From contig NZ_RZMW01000007.1 in NCBI RefSeq assembly GCF_003992625.1, forward strand, positions 1-64,000: a DNA stretch of 64,000 nt, given 5' to 3'. The stretch is from Pelagibacterium lentulum. Lineage in GTDB: Bacteria > Pseudomonadota > Alphaproteobacteria > Rhizobiales > Devosiaceae. Made by a program: the position numbers and the translations under genes. The notes under the pieces were generated by a model. It had not been told where the DNA came from. It did no database searches and was given only the letters and a program-made list of their open reading frames with translations. Positions 41,754 through 51,345 of the stretch are shown here, piece by piece. How positions within the stretch are numbered: the first letter of the stretch is position 1; each line of letters opens with the position of its first letter.

Positions 41754-42362
41754 TCAGGCTGCCGCAGATGCCTGACTGGCCCCATGTGAAATGCGCGTGC
41801 CGAGAACCGTCAGGAACTGCCCGATCCATGCCGGATGCGCAGGCCAGGCTGGCGCCGTCACGAGGTTGCCGTCAGTCACGGCCGCATCGATTGCGATATC
41901 CGCGTATGTTCCGCCAGCAAGTTCGACTTCCGGGCGGCAGGCCGGATAGGCCGAACAGGTGCGACCCTCAAGAACGCGTGCGGCGGCGAGTATCTGCGCG
42001 CCATGGCAGACGGCAGCTACGGGCTTGTCGGCGTCGAAAAAGTGTTTGACCATCGCGATAACCTTGGGGTCGAGCCGCAGATATTCAGGCGCGCGACCGC
42101 CGGGGATAACCAGTGCGTCATAGGCTGATGCATCGATAGCGTCGAAGGTTGCGTTGAGCGCGAAGTTATGCCCGCGCTTTTCGCTGTAGGTCTGGTCGCC
42201 TTCAAAGTCGTGGATCGAGGTGGCGATCGTGTCGCCAGCCTTTTTGCCGGGGCAGACGGCACTGACCTCATGCCCGACTGCGAGCAGGGCCTGGAACGGC
42301 ACCATCGTTTCGTAGTCCTCGCCGAAATCGCCGCAAAGCATAAGAATTTTCTTGCCAGACAT
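41754..42362 (-). CDS. DJ-1/PfpI family protein
   Basis: 202 residues. Nucleophile elbow [10 protein letters not shown] with the conserved Cys and His, preceded by [15 protein letters not shown] and a Glu in DFGEDYET. Members include glyoxalases, deglycases and chaperones; the exact activity cannot be read from sequence. [18 protein letters not shown] starts the domain, so 42362 is chosen over 42401. Stands 86 bp upstream of the RHH gene on the same strand. Confidence 0.9.
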   Translation of the reverse strand: MSGKKILMLCGDFGEDYETMVPFQALLAVGHEVSAVCPGKKAGDTIATSIHDFEGDQTYSEKRGHNFALNATFDAIDASAYDALVIPGGRAPEYLRLDPKVIAMVKHFFDADKPVAAVCHGAQILAAARVLEGRTCSAYPACRPEVELAGGTYADIAIDAAVTDGNLVTAPAWPAHPAWIGQFLTVLGTRISHGASQASAAA

Positions 42363-42517
42363 GCCTTCCTCCTCTGATGTCGTGGAGAACAATTGTCGCA
42401 CGATGCGGCGCGGGGCTGGTGTTAATCGGATACTACATCGCGCGGCGGGCTTGATCGTTTTGGCGTTGCCGCGTAATCCCGGCGCGCACTGTCTTTAAAG
42501 CGCCCAAAGGAATTCCG

Positions 42518-43312
42518 ATGGCCGGAACCGATACGTCAAAAGAGTTTGTCTTTCGCCCCAGCCCGGCGATCATTCTCGTCGAGCCACAGCTAGGCGAAAA
42601 TATCGGCACGGCGGCGCGGGCCATGGCCAATTTCGGGCTTTGGGATATGCGGCTGGTCGCGCCGCGCGATGGCTGGCCCAACCCCAAGGCGGTTGCCGCG
42701 GCGGCCAAGGCCGATCACGTGATCGATCGCGTTCAGGTTTTTGACACGCTGGCCGAGGCGATTGCCGATCTGACGCTGGTTTACGCGACGACCGCGCGCA
42801 GCCGGGAAATGTTCAAACCGGTAATCGGGCCTGATGTGGCTGCCGACACTATGACCGCACATATCGGCGCAGGGCATAAGGCGGGCATATTATTCGGGCG
42901 CGAGCGCTGGGGTCTCAATAATGAGGAGGTCTCGCTTGCCAATGCCATTGTGACGCTGCCTGTCGAGCCTGCCTTTGCCTCGCTCAATATTGCGCAAGCG
43001 GTGCTGGTGCTCGCCTATGAATGGCGGCGCGCGGCGCTGAGCGGAGAACCTCTGCCGTTCGATGAGGACAAGGGTGTGCCCGCAACCGGAGAGGAGATGG
43101 TGGGGCTGGTCGAACAACTCGGCGATGCGCTTGATCGCAGCAATTTCTTCAAATCGCCAGGCAAGCGGCCGGGCATGATGAACAACATCCGGTCGATGTT
43201 TACCCGCGCCGGTTTCAACCAGCAGGAGGTGCGGACGCTTCGCGGCATCATCGCTTCGCTGGACCGGCGGCATGAGAGGCCAAATCCCTTTCGGGTGAAG
43301 AAGGGGGAATGA
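42518..43312 (+). CDS. trmJ: tRNA (Cm32/Um32) 2'-O-methyltransferase TrmJ-like
   Basis: SPOUT-fold RNA methyltransferase of 264 residues. Motif 1 is LVEPQLGENIGTAARAMANF, motif 2 GILFGRERWGLNNEEVS, and motif 3 LPVEPAFASLNIAQAVLVLA. The C-terminal 90 residues match the TrmJ extension, ending in a basic tail. The plain SpoU name is safer if the TrmJ assignment is doubted. Confidence 0.87.
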   Translation: MAGTDTSKEFVFRPSPAIILVEPQLGENIGTAARAMANFGLWDMRLVAPRDGWPNPKAVAAAAKADHVIDRVQVFDTLAEAIADLTLVYATTARSREMFKPVIGPDVAADTMTAHIGAGHKAGILFGRERWGLNNEEVSLANAIVTLPVEPAFASLNIAQAVLVLAYEWRRAALSGEPLPFDEDKGVPATGEEMVGLVEQLGDALDRSNFFKSPGKRPGMMNNIRSMFTRAGFNQQEVRTLRGIIASLDRRHERPNPFRVKKGE

Positions 43313-43413
43313 GCGAGGGGGATTGTAGGTGATTTGCAGTGCGTATCCCGCCCCCAATTGAGCCGCACCCGCTCGCGTGCTAGGGCTAACGTTTCAGTTT
43401 GCAAGTGAATCCT

Positions 43414-44337
43414 ATGCCTGCCTCATCCGCGTCTCCAGCCATCAGGACCCATGCCCCTGAAAGTGGTATTGCCTTGATGGTGTTGGCCATGTTGCTCGTC
43501 CCGATTGGCGACACGCTGAGCAAGCTTCTAACCGACATCATGGGGCCTCTGGAAATCGGGTTCTGGCGATTTTTGCTGCAGGGCGGTATTTTGACAGTCG
43601 CCGTTCTCGTGATGCGCAAGAAGCTGACCGGAGCGCCGATCTGGCTTCTGATCGTGGGCGGGGTATCCTCGGCCACGACGCTTGCGGCGTTGATCGGAGC
43701 GTTTGCGGTGATGCCGATTGCAACGGCGATTGCGATCTTTTTCGTCGAACCGCTTATCCTTACGGTTCTGGCCGGACTGATCCTGCGTGAACCGACGGGC
43801 TGGCGGCGCTATATTGCGGTGGCTGTCGGTCTTATCGGAGCCATTATCGTTATCCGCCCAAGCTGGTCCATTTTCGGATGGGCGAGCCTGCTGCCCCTGC
43901 TGGCCGCGTTCGCCTTTGCGATCAATGCAATCACCATGCGCCAGCTTTCAAAGCATCTCGATTCCCTTGCGATCCAGTTCTGGTTTGCGATTATTGCGGC
44001 GATATTTCTTGGTGTGATGCAGTTGTCGCTCGGTGATCTCGATCTTTTCAGTTTCACCAACGGACTGGATCTTTCCGGCCCGTGGTTCATGCTGTTTTGC
44101 ATGGGGCTTTTGTCCGGGCTGACGTTTTTCCTGATTACCGAAGCCTTCCGCCGCACGCCCGCGACAACCCTGGCGCCGTTCCAGTATCTTGAGATCGTGG
44201 GGGCGACGGCATTGGGCTATATCGTCTTTGGCGACTTCCCCGACTTCTGGACATGGGTGGGTACGGCGATCATTCTGGCGTCGGGGCTTTATGTGTTTGA
44301 TCGCGAGCGCCGGGCAAAAAAGCACGGCCTGGCTTGA
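43414..44337 (+). CDS. EamA/DMT-family transporter
   Basis: About 307 residues with ten predicted membrane helices in two EamA repeats (GIALMVLAMLLVPIGDTLSK at the start, LLPLLAAFAFAINAITMRQL at the second). The residues PTGWRRYIAVAVGLIGAIIV close the first repeat. Probably exports a metabolite; substrate unknown. ATG at 43414 is preferred to the in-frame TTG at 43399. Confidence 0.9.
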   Translation: MPASSASPAIRTHAPESGIALMVLAMLLVPIGDTLSKLLTDIMGPLEIGFWRFLLQGGILTVAVLVMRKKLTGAPIWLLIVGGVSSATTLAALIGAFAVMPIATAIAIFFVEPLILTVLAGLILREPTGWRRYIAVAVGLIGAIIVIRPSWSIFGWASLLPLLAAFAFAINAITMRQLSKHLDSLAIQFWFAIIAAIFLGVMQLSLGDLDLFSFTNGLDLSGPWFMLFCMGLLSGLTFFLITEAFRRTPATTLAPFQYLEIVGATALGYIVFGDFPDFWTWVGTAIILASGLYVFDRERRAKKHGLA

Positions 44338-44546
44338 CTTTCGGGCATTCGGGCAATAACTAGCAGCCATCCTGATCGGTCGTTTAAGATTGGTTGGGCG
44401 CACCCGAGACCGTCGGTTTGCCGTACCGGTTGGGCCAAAGGCTTGAACCGGTTTCGTTTTTTCGCACGGTCTGTCAGCTTGCAGAAGCGATTTTGCAATG
44501 CAGAGGAGGGCGCAGTCTTTAAAATTCTGATGAAAAAGGACATGCG

Positions 44547-45164
44547 ATGTCAAAGCGTCATACGCAAAAGCACAAGATCGACCGTCGCCTCGGCGAAAAT
44601 ATCTGGGGCCGCCCCAAGAGCCCGCTCAATGCACGTGCCTATGGTCCGGGCCAGCACGGCCAGCGCCGCAAGGGCAAGCTCTCGGATTTCGGCATTCAGC
44701 TCCGCGCAAAGCAGAAGCTGAAGGGCTATTACGGTTCGATCACCGAAAAGGCATTCAAGCGCGTTTATGCTGAGGCTGCCCGCCGCCGCGGTGATACCGG
44801 TGAAAACCTCATCGGCATTCTGGAAAGCCGTCTGGACGCGATCGTTTACCGCGCCAAGTTCGTGCCGACCGTTTTCGCAGCGCGTCAGTTCGTCAACCAC
44901 GGCCACGTTATGGTCAATGGCAAGCGCGTTAATATTCCGTCCTACAACTGCAAGCCGGGCGACGTTGTTTCCATCCGCGAGCGCTCCAAGCAGCTCACAA
45001 TCGTGCTGGAGGCCGTTCAGCTCGCAGAGCGTGACGTGCCCGATTACATCGACGCCGATCACTCCAAGATGACCGCGACCTATGTGCGCGTTCCGGCCCT
45101 GGGCGATGTACCTTACCCGGTCCAGATGGAGCCGAACCTGGTCGTGGAATTTTATTCGCGCTAA
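44547..45164 (+). CDS. rpsD: 30S ribosomal protein S4
   Basis: Primary 16S rRNA-binding protein. 205 residues: [40 protein letters not shown], and the S4 RNA-binding domain ([40 protein letters not shown]). Alone, not in the alpha operon, as usual in this order. A 209-bp space precedes it, with AAAAGGAC before the ATG and no leader structure I can name. Confidence 0.97.
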   Translation: MSKRHTQKHKIDRRLGENIWGRPKSPLNARAYGPGQHGQRRKGKLSDFGIQLRAKQKLKGYYGSITEKAFKRVYAEAARRRGDTGENLIGILESRLDAIVYRAKFVPTVFAARQFVNHGHVMVNGKRVNIPSYNCKPGDVVSIRERSKQLTIVLEAVQLAERDVPDYIDADHSKMTATYVRVPALGDVPYPVQMEPNLVVEFYSR

Positions 45165-45187
45165 GCGAAATTCTAAAAGTTTTCCAG

Positions 45188-45218
45188 AAAAGGCCGTCTG
45201 TTCGCAGGCGGCCTTTTT
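45188..45218 (+). terminator. Terminator of rpsD
   Basis: 9-bp stem GGCCGTCTG / CAGGCGGCC (one G-U), TTCG loop and TTTTT. Confidence 0.9.
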
Positions 45219-45375
45219 CTTGCGCGAATGCTTGGCTGCCGGGGGGCATTTAAGCCTATTCCCAGGTCTAAAAGTTAAGGATAGAATGTAGAGCAATAAA
45301 AATACTGCATGGTGCAATGCAGAATGGACGGCTATTCGGTTTGTTTTTGTTTTTCAGAATGGACGGAGAATAACC

Positions 45376-45786
45376 ATGAAGCGTCTATTTATTGCTGGTC
45401 TTTCAGCTATTACAATTTTACCGCTTGCTGCAAATGCCACAGACGACATCTCCAGTCTGCCGTTGGTCAGTGAGGTCGCTCCTGGCGCGATCCAGATCAG
45501 TCCGCATGTCCCGCATATGGGTGAGCACTGGGCCGTGCCGGCCAATCTTCCGGGCGGTCCAATCTATTGCGTGATTGAAGGGAGGGTCGTTTGCGTCGAA
45601 TATATGTTCGATCAGGCCGATCTGGCGGAGGGTATGAGCTGGACGCGGCTGGATACCGGTATCGAAACGCCGCCGATAACGCATATCGATGTTGAATTCA
45701 TGCCAGATGGAATCGAGCCGCATCCGGTGCCGCTTTATCAATTGCATATCTATTTTGCGGATCGAGCGGTTCTCGAGGGGCATTAA
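45376..45786 (+). CDS. Secreted protein, possibly TTHB210-like/DUF5602
   Basis: 136 residues. Signal peptide MKRLFIAGLSAITILPLAAN ending near ANA-TD. The mature part has HVPHMGEHWAVPANLPGGPI and IDVEFMPDGIEPHPVPLYQL. HVPHMGEHW resembles the N-terminal motif of TTHB210-like/DUF5602 proteins; I cannot confirm this. The 100 bp upstream are AT-rich against the rest of the window and include a 12-bp direct repeat CAGAATGGACGG (45320-45331, 45355-45366), the second copy giving the ribosome-binding site. Confidence 0.7.
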   Translation: MKRLFIAGLSAITILPLAANATDDISSLPLVSEVAPGAIQISPHVPHMGEHWAVPANLPGGPIYCVIEGRVVCVEYMFDQADLAEGMSWTRLDTGIETPPITHIDVEFMPDGIEPHPVPLYQLHIYFADRAVLEGH

Positions 45787-45802
45787 GCCCGGAAGCTGTT
45801 GA

Positions 45803-46630
45803 ATGCGGATGTCGAGGGTTTCCAGACCGATAATTTATCACATTCCTATCTGCCCCTTTTCCCAGCGTATTGAGATATTACTGGCGTTAAAAGGGGCAGA
45901 GGAGCAGGTCGATTTCTTCGTGGTCGATGTGACGGTCCCGCGGCCCGATTGGCTGTTGCGGCTTTCGCGCGGGCGCACGTCCATGCCATTGGCCGTCATG
46001 CCGGATGGGCGCGTGATCTCGGAAAGCCTTGATATCCTTGAATGGTTTGATTTTGAAATTGGAGAAGGCCCTATCGCCCGGCGAGATGCAGCCGAGTTGG
46101 CTCTCATCGCTCTGGCGGAAGGTTTTACCGATGCCGGTTATGCGCTCATCCTGAATCAGGATTGGAGCAAGCGCAGCGATCTCGTGACCGCGTTGCTGGA
46201 CCGGTACGCGGAACTCGATGACGTGCTCAACGCCTGTAGTCCAGTCGGACCGTTTCTTGGGCAGCGGTTCGGATTTGTAGAAGCTGTATTCGCACCGATC
46301 TTCCAGCGCTTCGCCTTTCTCGAATATTACGAGAATTTCGCGTTGCCGGCGACTTCACGATACAGTCGGGTGGCGCGCTGGCAAGATGCCTGCAAGGCCT
46401 ATCCAATGGCGCAGCAGGTCACACGCGAAGAGATCGTCAAACTCTATTACGACTATTCAAAAGGTGCTCCCAACGGCGCTTTGCCGCCGGGGCGATGTCG
46501 CTCCAGCTTTTCGTTCCTACCCCATTGGTCGGAACGGCCATGGCCGCCGCGTGAGAAATATAGCTATGCGGCGACCGATGCAGTTCTTGGGCTCGTATGC
46601 ACCGATATCGAACCCGTGGCACGATTCTGA
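45803..46630 (+). CDS. Glutathione S-transferase family protein
   Basis: 275 residues. Thioredoxin-like N-terminal domain with CPFSQRIEILLALKGAEEQV (catalytic-type CPFS) and the cis-Pro/ES motif RTSMPLAVMPDGRVISESLD; helical C-terminal domain after residue 90. The C-terminal 50 residues (after KLYYDYSKGAPNG) look like an added tail with no domain I know. 16 bp after the secreted protein gene. Confidence 0.8.
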   Translation: MRMSRVSRPIIYHIPICPFSQRIEILLALKGAEEQVDFFVVDVTVPRPDWLLRLSRGRTSMPLAVMPDGRVISESLDILEWFDFEIGEGPIARRDAAELALIALAEGFTDAGYALILNQDWSKRSDLVTALLDRYAELDDVLNACSPVGPFLGQRFGFVEAVFAPIFQRFAFLEYYENFALPATSRYSRVARWQDACKAYPMAQQVTREEIVKLYYDYSKGAPNGALPPGRCRSSFSFLPHWSERPWPPREKYSYAATDAVLGLVCTDIEPVARF

Positions 46631-47872
46631 TTATTGCGGCACGACCGCAATATCGGCGTCGGGCGCTTCGAGATCGCGAGGGATTTGACTCTCGAAAGCG
46701 CGAAGCCGCTTGTAGACCGAAATTAACTCGATAATCGTGGTCCAGGAATTGGCCAGGTACTGGAAGGAGTTTTCCACCCGGTCGAAAGCGTTGGCGACCT
46801 GCTGATAAATGCCCAGCGTGATGGCGCCGGTAACGATCGAGGGGCCGAGCGCGACCAGCGGTACGAAGTTCGAGCCTTGCAGATAGGTGAAGCGGGCCAC
46901 GTTAAAATAGAGATAGTGCAAGTAAAGCCGGAAATAATTGCGTTGCACGGCAGCGAAGAATTCGCGGAATGAAACCGGGTCGGCGCGATCAGCATCGTCT
47001 TCACCATAAACCAGTTCCTTGCGCAAAGCGGCCTCAACCTTCTGGTTCTCAAATTCGAGGCCTGGCAGCTTGATGCCGACAACGGCGAGAAGCACCGTGC
47101 CGAACGATGCCGAGAGCAATGCAACGAAAACGAGGCCGCCATCGACTTGCCCGATCAAAGGAATTTCCGCGATCTGCTGGGAGAGCGAATAGAGCAGGGG
47201 CAGGAACACCGCCAGCGTGATCATTGAGCCCACGAAAGTCGTGCCGAGCGAGCGGACGATCTGGGCAAAGCGCATGGTGTCTTCCTGAATGCGCTGGGCA
47301 GCCCCTTCGATATGGCGCAGATTCGGCCAGAAATGCATGTAGTAAAAGCTCATGGCGCGGCGCCAGCGGAACACGAAATGGGCGTTGACGAAGGCCAGTA
47401 GTACGGCCACTGCTATGTTGGGGATAAGGACGATCAGAACGGTGAACATTTCACCATAGAATTCTTCGATTGTGAAATTGCCCGGAGCGGTCAGCGCTTC
47501 CTGTACGAGATTGAAAAACCGGCCATACCAATCGTTGAGCCAGGCAGATACCTGGACCTGGAAATAGATCGTCAGCAGGATCGAGACGGCGATTACGACA
47601 GACCACCAATACCAGCGGTTGCGCTTGAAGAAATACCACGGCACGCAGAAGCCGTAGCCAACCATAAGCACGTATTGGTAGAGCCATACACGGTCGGCAT
47701 TAAAGAATGGATCCGGATCGAGTTCTGTTGGTTGAACAGCAAGGATGGCCCCCAAACTGAGTATTGTCTGCAACTGCCCTCCTGCAAGATGCCAGATGAG
47801 CATGAACAGGACGACCCAAAGTACGGCCGATGAAAAATATAGCCTTGGCTCGGGAAAAAACGATCGAAACAC
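46631..47872 (-). CDS. BacA/SbmA-type peptide transporter
   Basis: Inner-membrane transporter of 413 residues with about seven or eight helices. Matches SbmA/BacA: LNDWYGRFFNLVQEALTAPG near residue 110, RWRRAMSFYYMHFWPNLRHI, GAAQRIQEDTMRFAQIVRSL and FNVARFTYLQGSNFVPLVAL. In Sinorhizobium and Brucella BacA imports antimicrobial peptides and is needed for chronic host infection; here only the family is clear. GTG at 47872 (GTGTTTCGATCG) has GAGGGG 6 bp upstream and gives the usual SbmA length. Confidence 0.87.
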   Translation of the reverse strand: MFRSFFPEPRLYFSSAVLWVVLFMLIWHLAGGQLQTILSLGAILAVQPTELDPDPFFNADRVWLYQYVLMVGYGFCVPWYFFKRNRWYWWSVVIAVSILLTIYFQVQVSAWLNDWYGRFFNLVQEALTAPGNFTIEEFYGEMFTVLIVLIPNIAVAVLLAFVNAHFVFRWRRAMSFYYMHFWPNLRHIEGAAQRIQEDTMRFAQIVRSLGTTFVGSMITLAVFLPLLYSLSQQIAEIPLIGQVDGGLVFVALLSASFGTVLLAVVGIKLPGLEFENQKVEAALRKELVYGEDDADRADPVSFREFFAAVQRNYFRLYLHYLYFNVARFTYLQGSNFVPLVALGPSIVTGAITLGIYQQVANAFDRVENSFQYLANSWTTIIELISVYKRLRAFESQIPRDLEAPDADIAVVPQ

Positions 47873-48307
47873 TTGGCACCCCTCGTTGCTGCGCCGGTGC
47901 GGCCCCATGCGCCGCGATGGTTCATTTATGTACTGTCATAAATGATACGCAATAGAGATGAGCGCAGATTGCGGCGGCTTTGCGCGAGCTTTTGTCAACA
48001 ATCCCGTGTTTGACGCTGAGCCATAACAAATTTGATCAAAATTGCCTGCGCTCACTTCAGCATGACGCAATGGATGGCTGCTAAGTATGAGGTGTGTGCA
48101 AAGGGGTGCTCCACCGGCAGATGGTGTGCCCGCTGACAAAATGCAGCCATTTCATCTCTGCGTCACCCAAAGGATGGCGGTGCCACTGCCCCCAAGCTGG
48201 CACTTCCATCCAGCGGGGCTTTTCTCATCAGCTTTGAGCCTGTATCAAGGCGCGCATATTCGCAGCCTTCTTCCATCGATTTTCAGGCTGTGCGCGGAGA
48301 AACGACC
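47873..48307. other. Intergenic region, bacA-like / ttcA
   Basis: 435 bp with no gene I can support on either strand; the two open frames (47936-48139 minus and 48087-48311 plus) have skewed amino-acid content and no ribosome-binding site. A possible sigma-70 -35 (TTGACG, near 48010) lacks a good -10. Confidence 0.5.
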
Positions 48308-49174
48308 ATGAGCACAGCCGAACCACTTGCGCTTGCCGACGACGACAGCAATTGCCATCCGATGTTCCGCAACGCGCCTTCGGGTGTAGAGTTCAACAAA
48401 CTGCGCAAGAGGCTGATCCGGCAAGTGCGCGAAACCTTGGATTCGTACGGAATGGTGCGGCCGGGTGCAAAATGGCTGGTCGCCCTTTCGGGGGGCAAGG
48501 ACAGCTATGGCCTTCTGGCCATTCTGCTCGATTTGAAATGGCGTGGGCTATTGCCGGTTGATTTGCTGGCCTGCAATCTCGATCAGGGCCAGCCTAATTT
48601 CCCCAAGCACATTCTGCCTGAATTTCTTGAGGCCAACGGCGTTGCGCATCGGATTGAATATCAAGACACATATTCGATCGTGACAGACAAACTGCCGCAA
48701 GGCAGCACCTATTGCTCGCTTTGCTCGCGGCTGCGGCGCGGACATCTTTACCGGATCGCCAGAGAGGAAGGGTGCTCGGCGCTGGTGCTTGGCCATCATC
48801 GGGAAGACATTCTCGAAACGTTTTTCATGAACCTGTTTCATGGCGGCAAGCTGGCGGCCATGCCGCCCAAACTGCTTAACGATGAGGGGGACATGGAAGT
48901 TCTGCGCCCCTTGGCGCTATGCGCCGAGGCGGACCTGGAGCGGTTCGCGCAGGCGATGGATTTCCCAATCATCCCATGCGATTTATGCGGGTCGCAGGAT
49001 GGTCTGCAACGCAATGCCATGAAGGCCATGCTCGATGATTTCGAGCGCAAGATGCCAGGGCGCAAGGATGTAATGATCCGCGCCATGGGCAATATCAATC
49101 CTAGTCATATGCTTGACACACGCTTGTTCGATTTTGCCTCTCTTATGGCCAAGACTCCCGGTGATTCCCTATGA
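48308..49174 (+). CDS. ttcA: tRNA 2-thiocytidine biosynthesis protein TtcA
   Basis: 288 residues. Adds sulfur to C32 of some tRNAs using a 4Fe-4S cluster. PP-loop [14 protein letters not shown] near residue 57, first cluster motif [14 protein letters not shown] loop [20 protein letters not shown], and [23 protein letters not shown] at 48308 follows GGAGAAACGACC; GTG at 48290 is less likely. Overlaps the next gene by 4 bp. Confidence 0.92.
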   Translation: MSTAEPLALADDDSNCHPMFRNAPSGVEFNKLRKRLIRQVRETLDSYGMVRPGAKWLVALSGGKDSYGLLAILLDLKWRGLLPVDLLACNLDQGQPNFPKHILPEFLEANGVAHRIEYQDTYSIVTDKLPQGSTYCSLCSRLRRGHLYRIAREEGCSALVLGHHREDILETFFMNLFHGGKLAAMPPKLLNDEGDMEVLRPLALCAEADLERFAQAMDFPIIPCDLCGSQDGLQRNAMKAMLDDFERKMPGRKDVMIRAMGNINPSHMLDTRLFDFASLMAKTPGDSL

Positions 49175-49983
49175 ATATCGATCGACTTGCTGCGATTTTG
49201 CGTGACGCAGCGAAAGCTGAGATCCTTCCGCGCTTCCGCCAACTTGAAGCCGGTTCGGTTGAAACCAAATCCCATGCGTTCGATCTTGTGACCCAGGCCG
49301 ATCAGCAGGCCGAAATCGCCATCACAAAGGCGATAAATGAAGCCTCCCCGCATATGGTTGTCATCGGGGAAGAAGCGGTCGCGGCCAATCCTGCCTTGTT
49401 GTCGCAATCTCTCGGCGATGAGACAGTGATTTTTATCGATCCCGTGGACGGAACATGGAATTTTGCCGCCGGGCTGCCGCTTTTTGCGGTGATGGCCTCG
49501 GTGGTGCAGCGCGGCGAGACGGTTGCCGGTGTGATTTACGATCCGCTGGGCGACGACTTTCTTATGACGGAGAAGGGTTGTGGCGCCTGGCATGTTTTTG
49601 CGGACGGCCATCGCGTGCGCCAGAAGTTTGCTGAACCGGCTCCCCTGGATGCCATGGGGGGCGTGGCGTCGGCATCGTATTTGCCAGATGAAACCCGTCG
49701 CGAAGTCATGGGCAATCTGGCCAAGGTACAGATGTTTGCCAGCTATCGTTGTGCGGGCCATGAGTACCGGTTGGGGGCAGGGGGCAACCTGCATTTCATG
49801 ATGTACAACAAACTGATGCCCTGGGATCATCTGGCAGGCGCCCTGATGATGGAAGAGGCCGGCGCCCATGTCGCGCGGTTCGACGGCTCGAAATACGAGC
49901 CGCACCATCGCGATGGTGGATTGCTGATCGCGCCGGATGCCGAAAGCTGGCAGATCGTCCGGCGCGAGGTGTTTACCGTTTAG
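49171..49983 (+). CDS. Inositol-monophosphatase-family phosphatase
   Basis: 270 residues with the metal motifs of the family: GEE ([16 protein letters not shown]), [14 protein letters not shown], and [16 protein letters not shown]. These hydrolyse inositol phosphate, histidinol phosphate or 3'-phosphoadenosine phosphate; which one is unclear. Coupled to ttcA (ATGA), so possibly part of sulfur or nucleotide turnover, but the pairing may be chance. Confidence 0.88.
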   Translation: MNIDRLAAILRDAAKAEILPRFRQLEAGSVETKSHAFDLVTQADQQAEIAITKAINEASPHMVVIGEEAVAANPALLSQSLGDETVIFIDPVDGTWNFAAGLPLFAVMASVVQRGETVAGVIYDPLGDDFLMTEKGCGAWHVFADGHRVRQKFAEPAPLDAMGGVASASYLPDETRREVMGNLAKVQMFASYRCAGHEYRLGAGGNLHFMMYNKLMPWDHLAGALMMEEAGAHVARFDGSKYEPHHRDGGLLIAPDAESWQIVRREVFTV

Positions 49984-51233
49984 TGCGCCTCGACAACCGC
50001 CTCGTCCTGATACTCCTCTCCGACGCCGAACAGTTTGCCGTTTTCAGCGATCAGGATGAAGATCAACGCCACTATGCCAAGGATAAAATAACCTGCGGCG
50101 ATGGGAATAACGGTGCCGTTGAAAAACTGGCCGATAATCGTGCCCAGCAGCGCTCCGCCGACTGTCTGAATCAGGCCGAAAACCGATGATGCCGTGCCGG
50201 CAACCGCTCCAAGCGGTTCCATGGCCAGAGAGTTGATATTGGCCATCGACCAGCCGAACATGAACATGATGATCGAGAGCAGGCCGAAAAACAGCCAAAG
50301 CGGCATGAAACCTGTAAGCGCGATGGCAAGCCAGATTCCGCTTACGATCGTGAAGACGATCATCGCGCCGTGGCTGAGGCGGCGCATTCCCACTTTACGG
50401 ACAATGCGTGAGTTGGTGAAGGACGATATGGCCATCAGGCCCGCCATGGCCGCGAAGGCCACGGGGAAGTACGCACCGAGCCCGTAGATATCGACATAGA
50501 TCTGCTGAGCCGTGCTGATGAATCCAAACAATGCACCGAAGATGAACATGGCGGAAAGACCATAATTGAAGGCCATGCGGTTGGTTACAACCAACCGGAA
50601 GCCTTCAACGATGACGCCAAGGCGCAGCGCGCGGCGGTTTTCCGGCGCGAGGGTTTCGGGCAGGCGGATGAAGGCCCAAAGCGAAATCGCAAAGCCAAGC
50701 ATGGCCATGAAGATGAAGATATATTCCCATGGTCCCGTCAGCAGCAGAATCTGGCCGATTGCCGGGGCGATGACGGGAATGATCATGAAGACCATGAACA
50801 CAAGCGACATGACTTCGGCCATGGCCCGGCCGCCGAACTTGTCGCGCACAAGTGAGGTTGCGATAACGCGGGTAGCCGCGGCTCCCATGCCCTGGATAAA
50901 GCGCAGCACCAAAAGCGTGGCGAATGTCGGCGAAAATGCTGCCGCGAAAGCGGCGATCACATAGATCGCAAGGCCGGCCATAAGCGGTGCTCTGCGACCA
51001 AATCTGTCAGAGAGCGGGCCGAAGACGATCTGGGCGAAGCCAAAGCCCAGCATATAGGATGTAAGAACGAAGTGCCTGTCGTTCTCGTTGATGACATTGA
51101 GTGCCTCGCCCATATAGGGCAGCGCGGGCAGCATGACGTCAATCGCCAATGCGTTGAGCGCCATCAATCCGGCGATCAAGGCGATGAATTCAGGCCGGGA
51201 CACGTCCCGGTTGCTGCTGGATATGGTGGTCAT
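49980..51233 (-). CDS. MFS transporter, Bcr/CflA drug-efflux type
   Basis: 417 residues, 12 helices. MALNALAIDVMLPALPYMGE and the motif A-like GFGFAQIVFGPLSDRFGRRA are typical of the Bcr/CflA branch (DHA1). Start at 51233 (MTTISSSNRDVSRPEF) is used because the upstream 32 residues are not conserved. Convergent with the phosphatase gene, overlapping by 4 bp. Neighbour of a second MFS gene on the same strand. Confidence 0.88.
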   Translation of the reverse strand: MTTISSSNRDVSRPEFIALIAGLMALNALAIDVMLPALPYMGEALNVINENDRHFVLTSYMLGFGFAQIVFGPLSDRFGRRAPLMAGLAIYVIAAFAAAFSPTFATLLVLRFIQGMGAAATRVIATSLVRDKFGGRAMAEVMSLVFMVFMIIPVIAPAIGQILLLTGPWEYIFIFMAMLGFAISLWAFIRLPETLAPENRRALRLGVIVEGFRLVVTNRMAFNYGLSAMFIFGALFGFISTAQQIYVDIYGLGAYFPVAFAAMAGLMAISSFTNSRIVRKVGMRRLSHGAMIVFTIVSGIWLAIALTGFMPLWLFFGLLSIIMFMFGWSMANINSLAMEPLGAVAGTASSVFGLIQTVGGALLGTIIGQFFNGTVIPIAAGYFILGIVALIFILIAENGKLFGVGEEYQDEAVVEAH

Positions 51234-51345
51234 TGGGAAACTCGCGAAAATGAAAAGGCGCGGTTCGGGCCGCGCTTCTTCGTAAAACTTGAACCCATTG
51301 GACGGCTTTGACAACCCCAAAACCGTCAAACACGGAGGCAGGTTG

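Noticed and set aside
47866-47893. TGGCAC sequence before the BacA/SbmA-like gene as a sigma-54 promoter
   Set aside because: GG and GC are 11 bp apart and the site points away from the gene, overlapping its start.
48087-48311. 74-codon frame before ttcA
   Set aside because: No ribosome-binding site, Cys/Pro-rich random-like content, and it overlaps the ttcA start.
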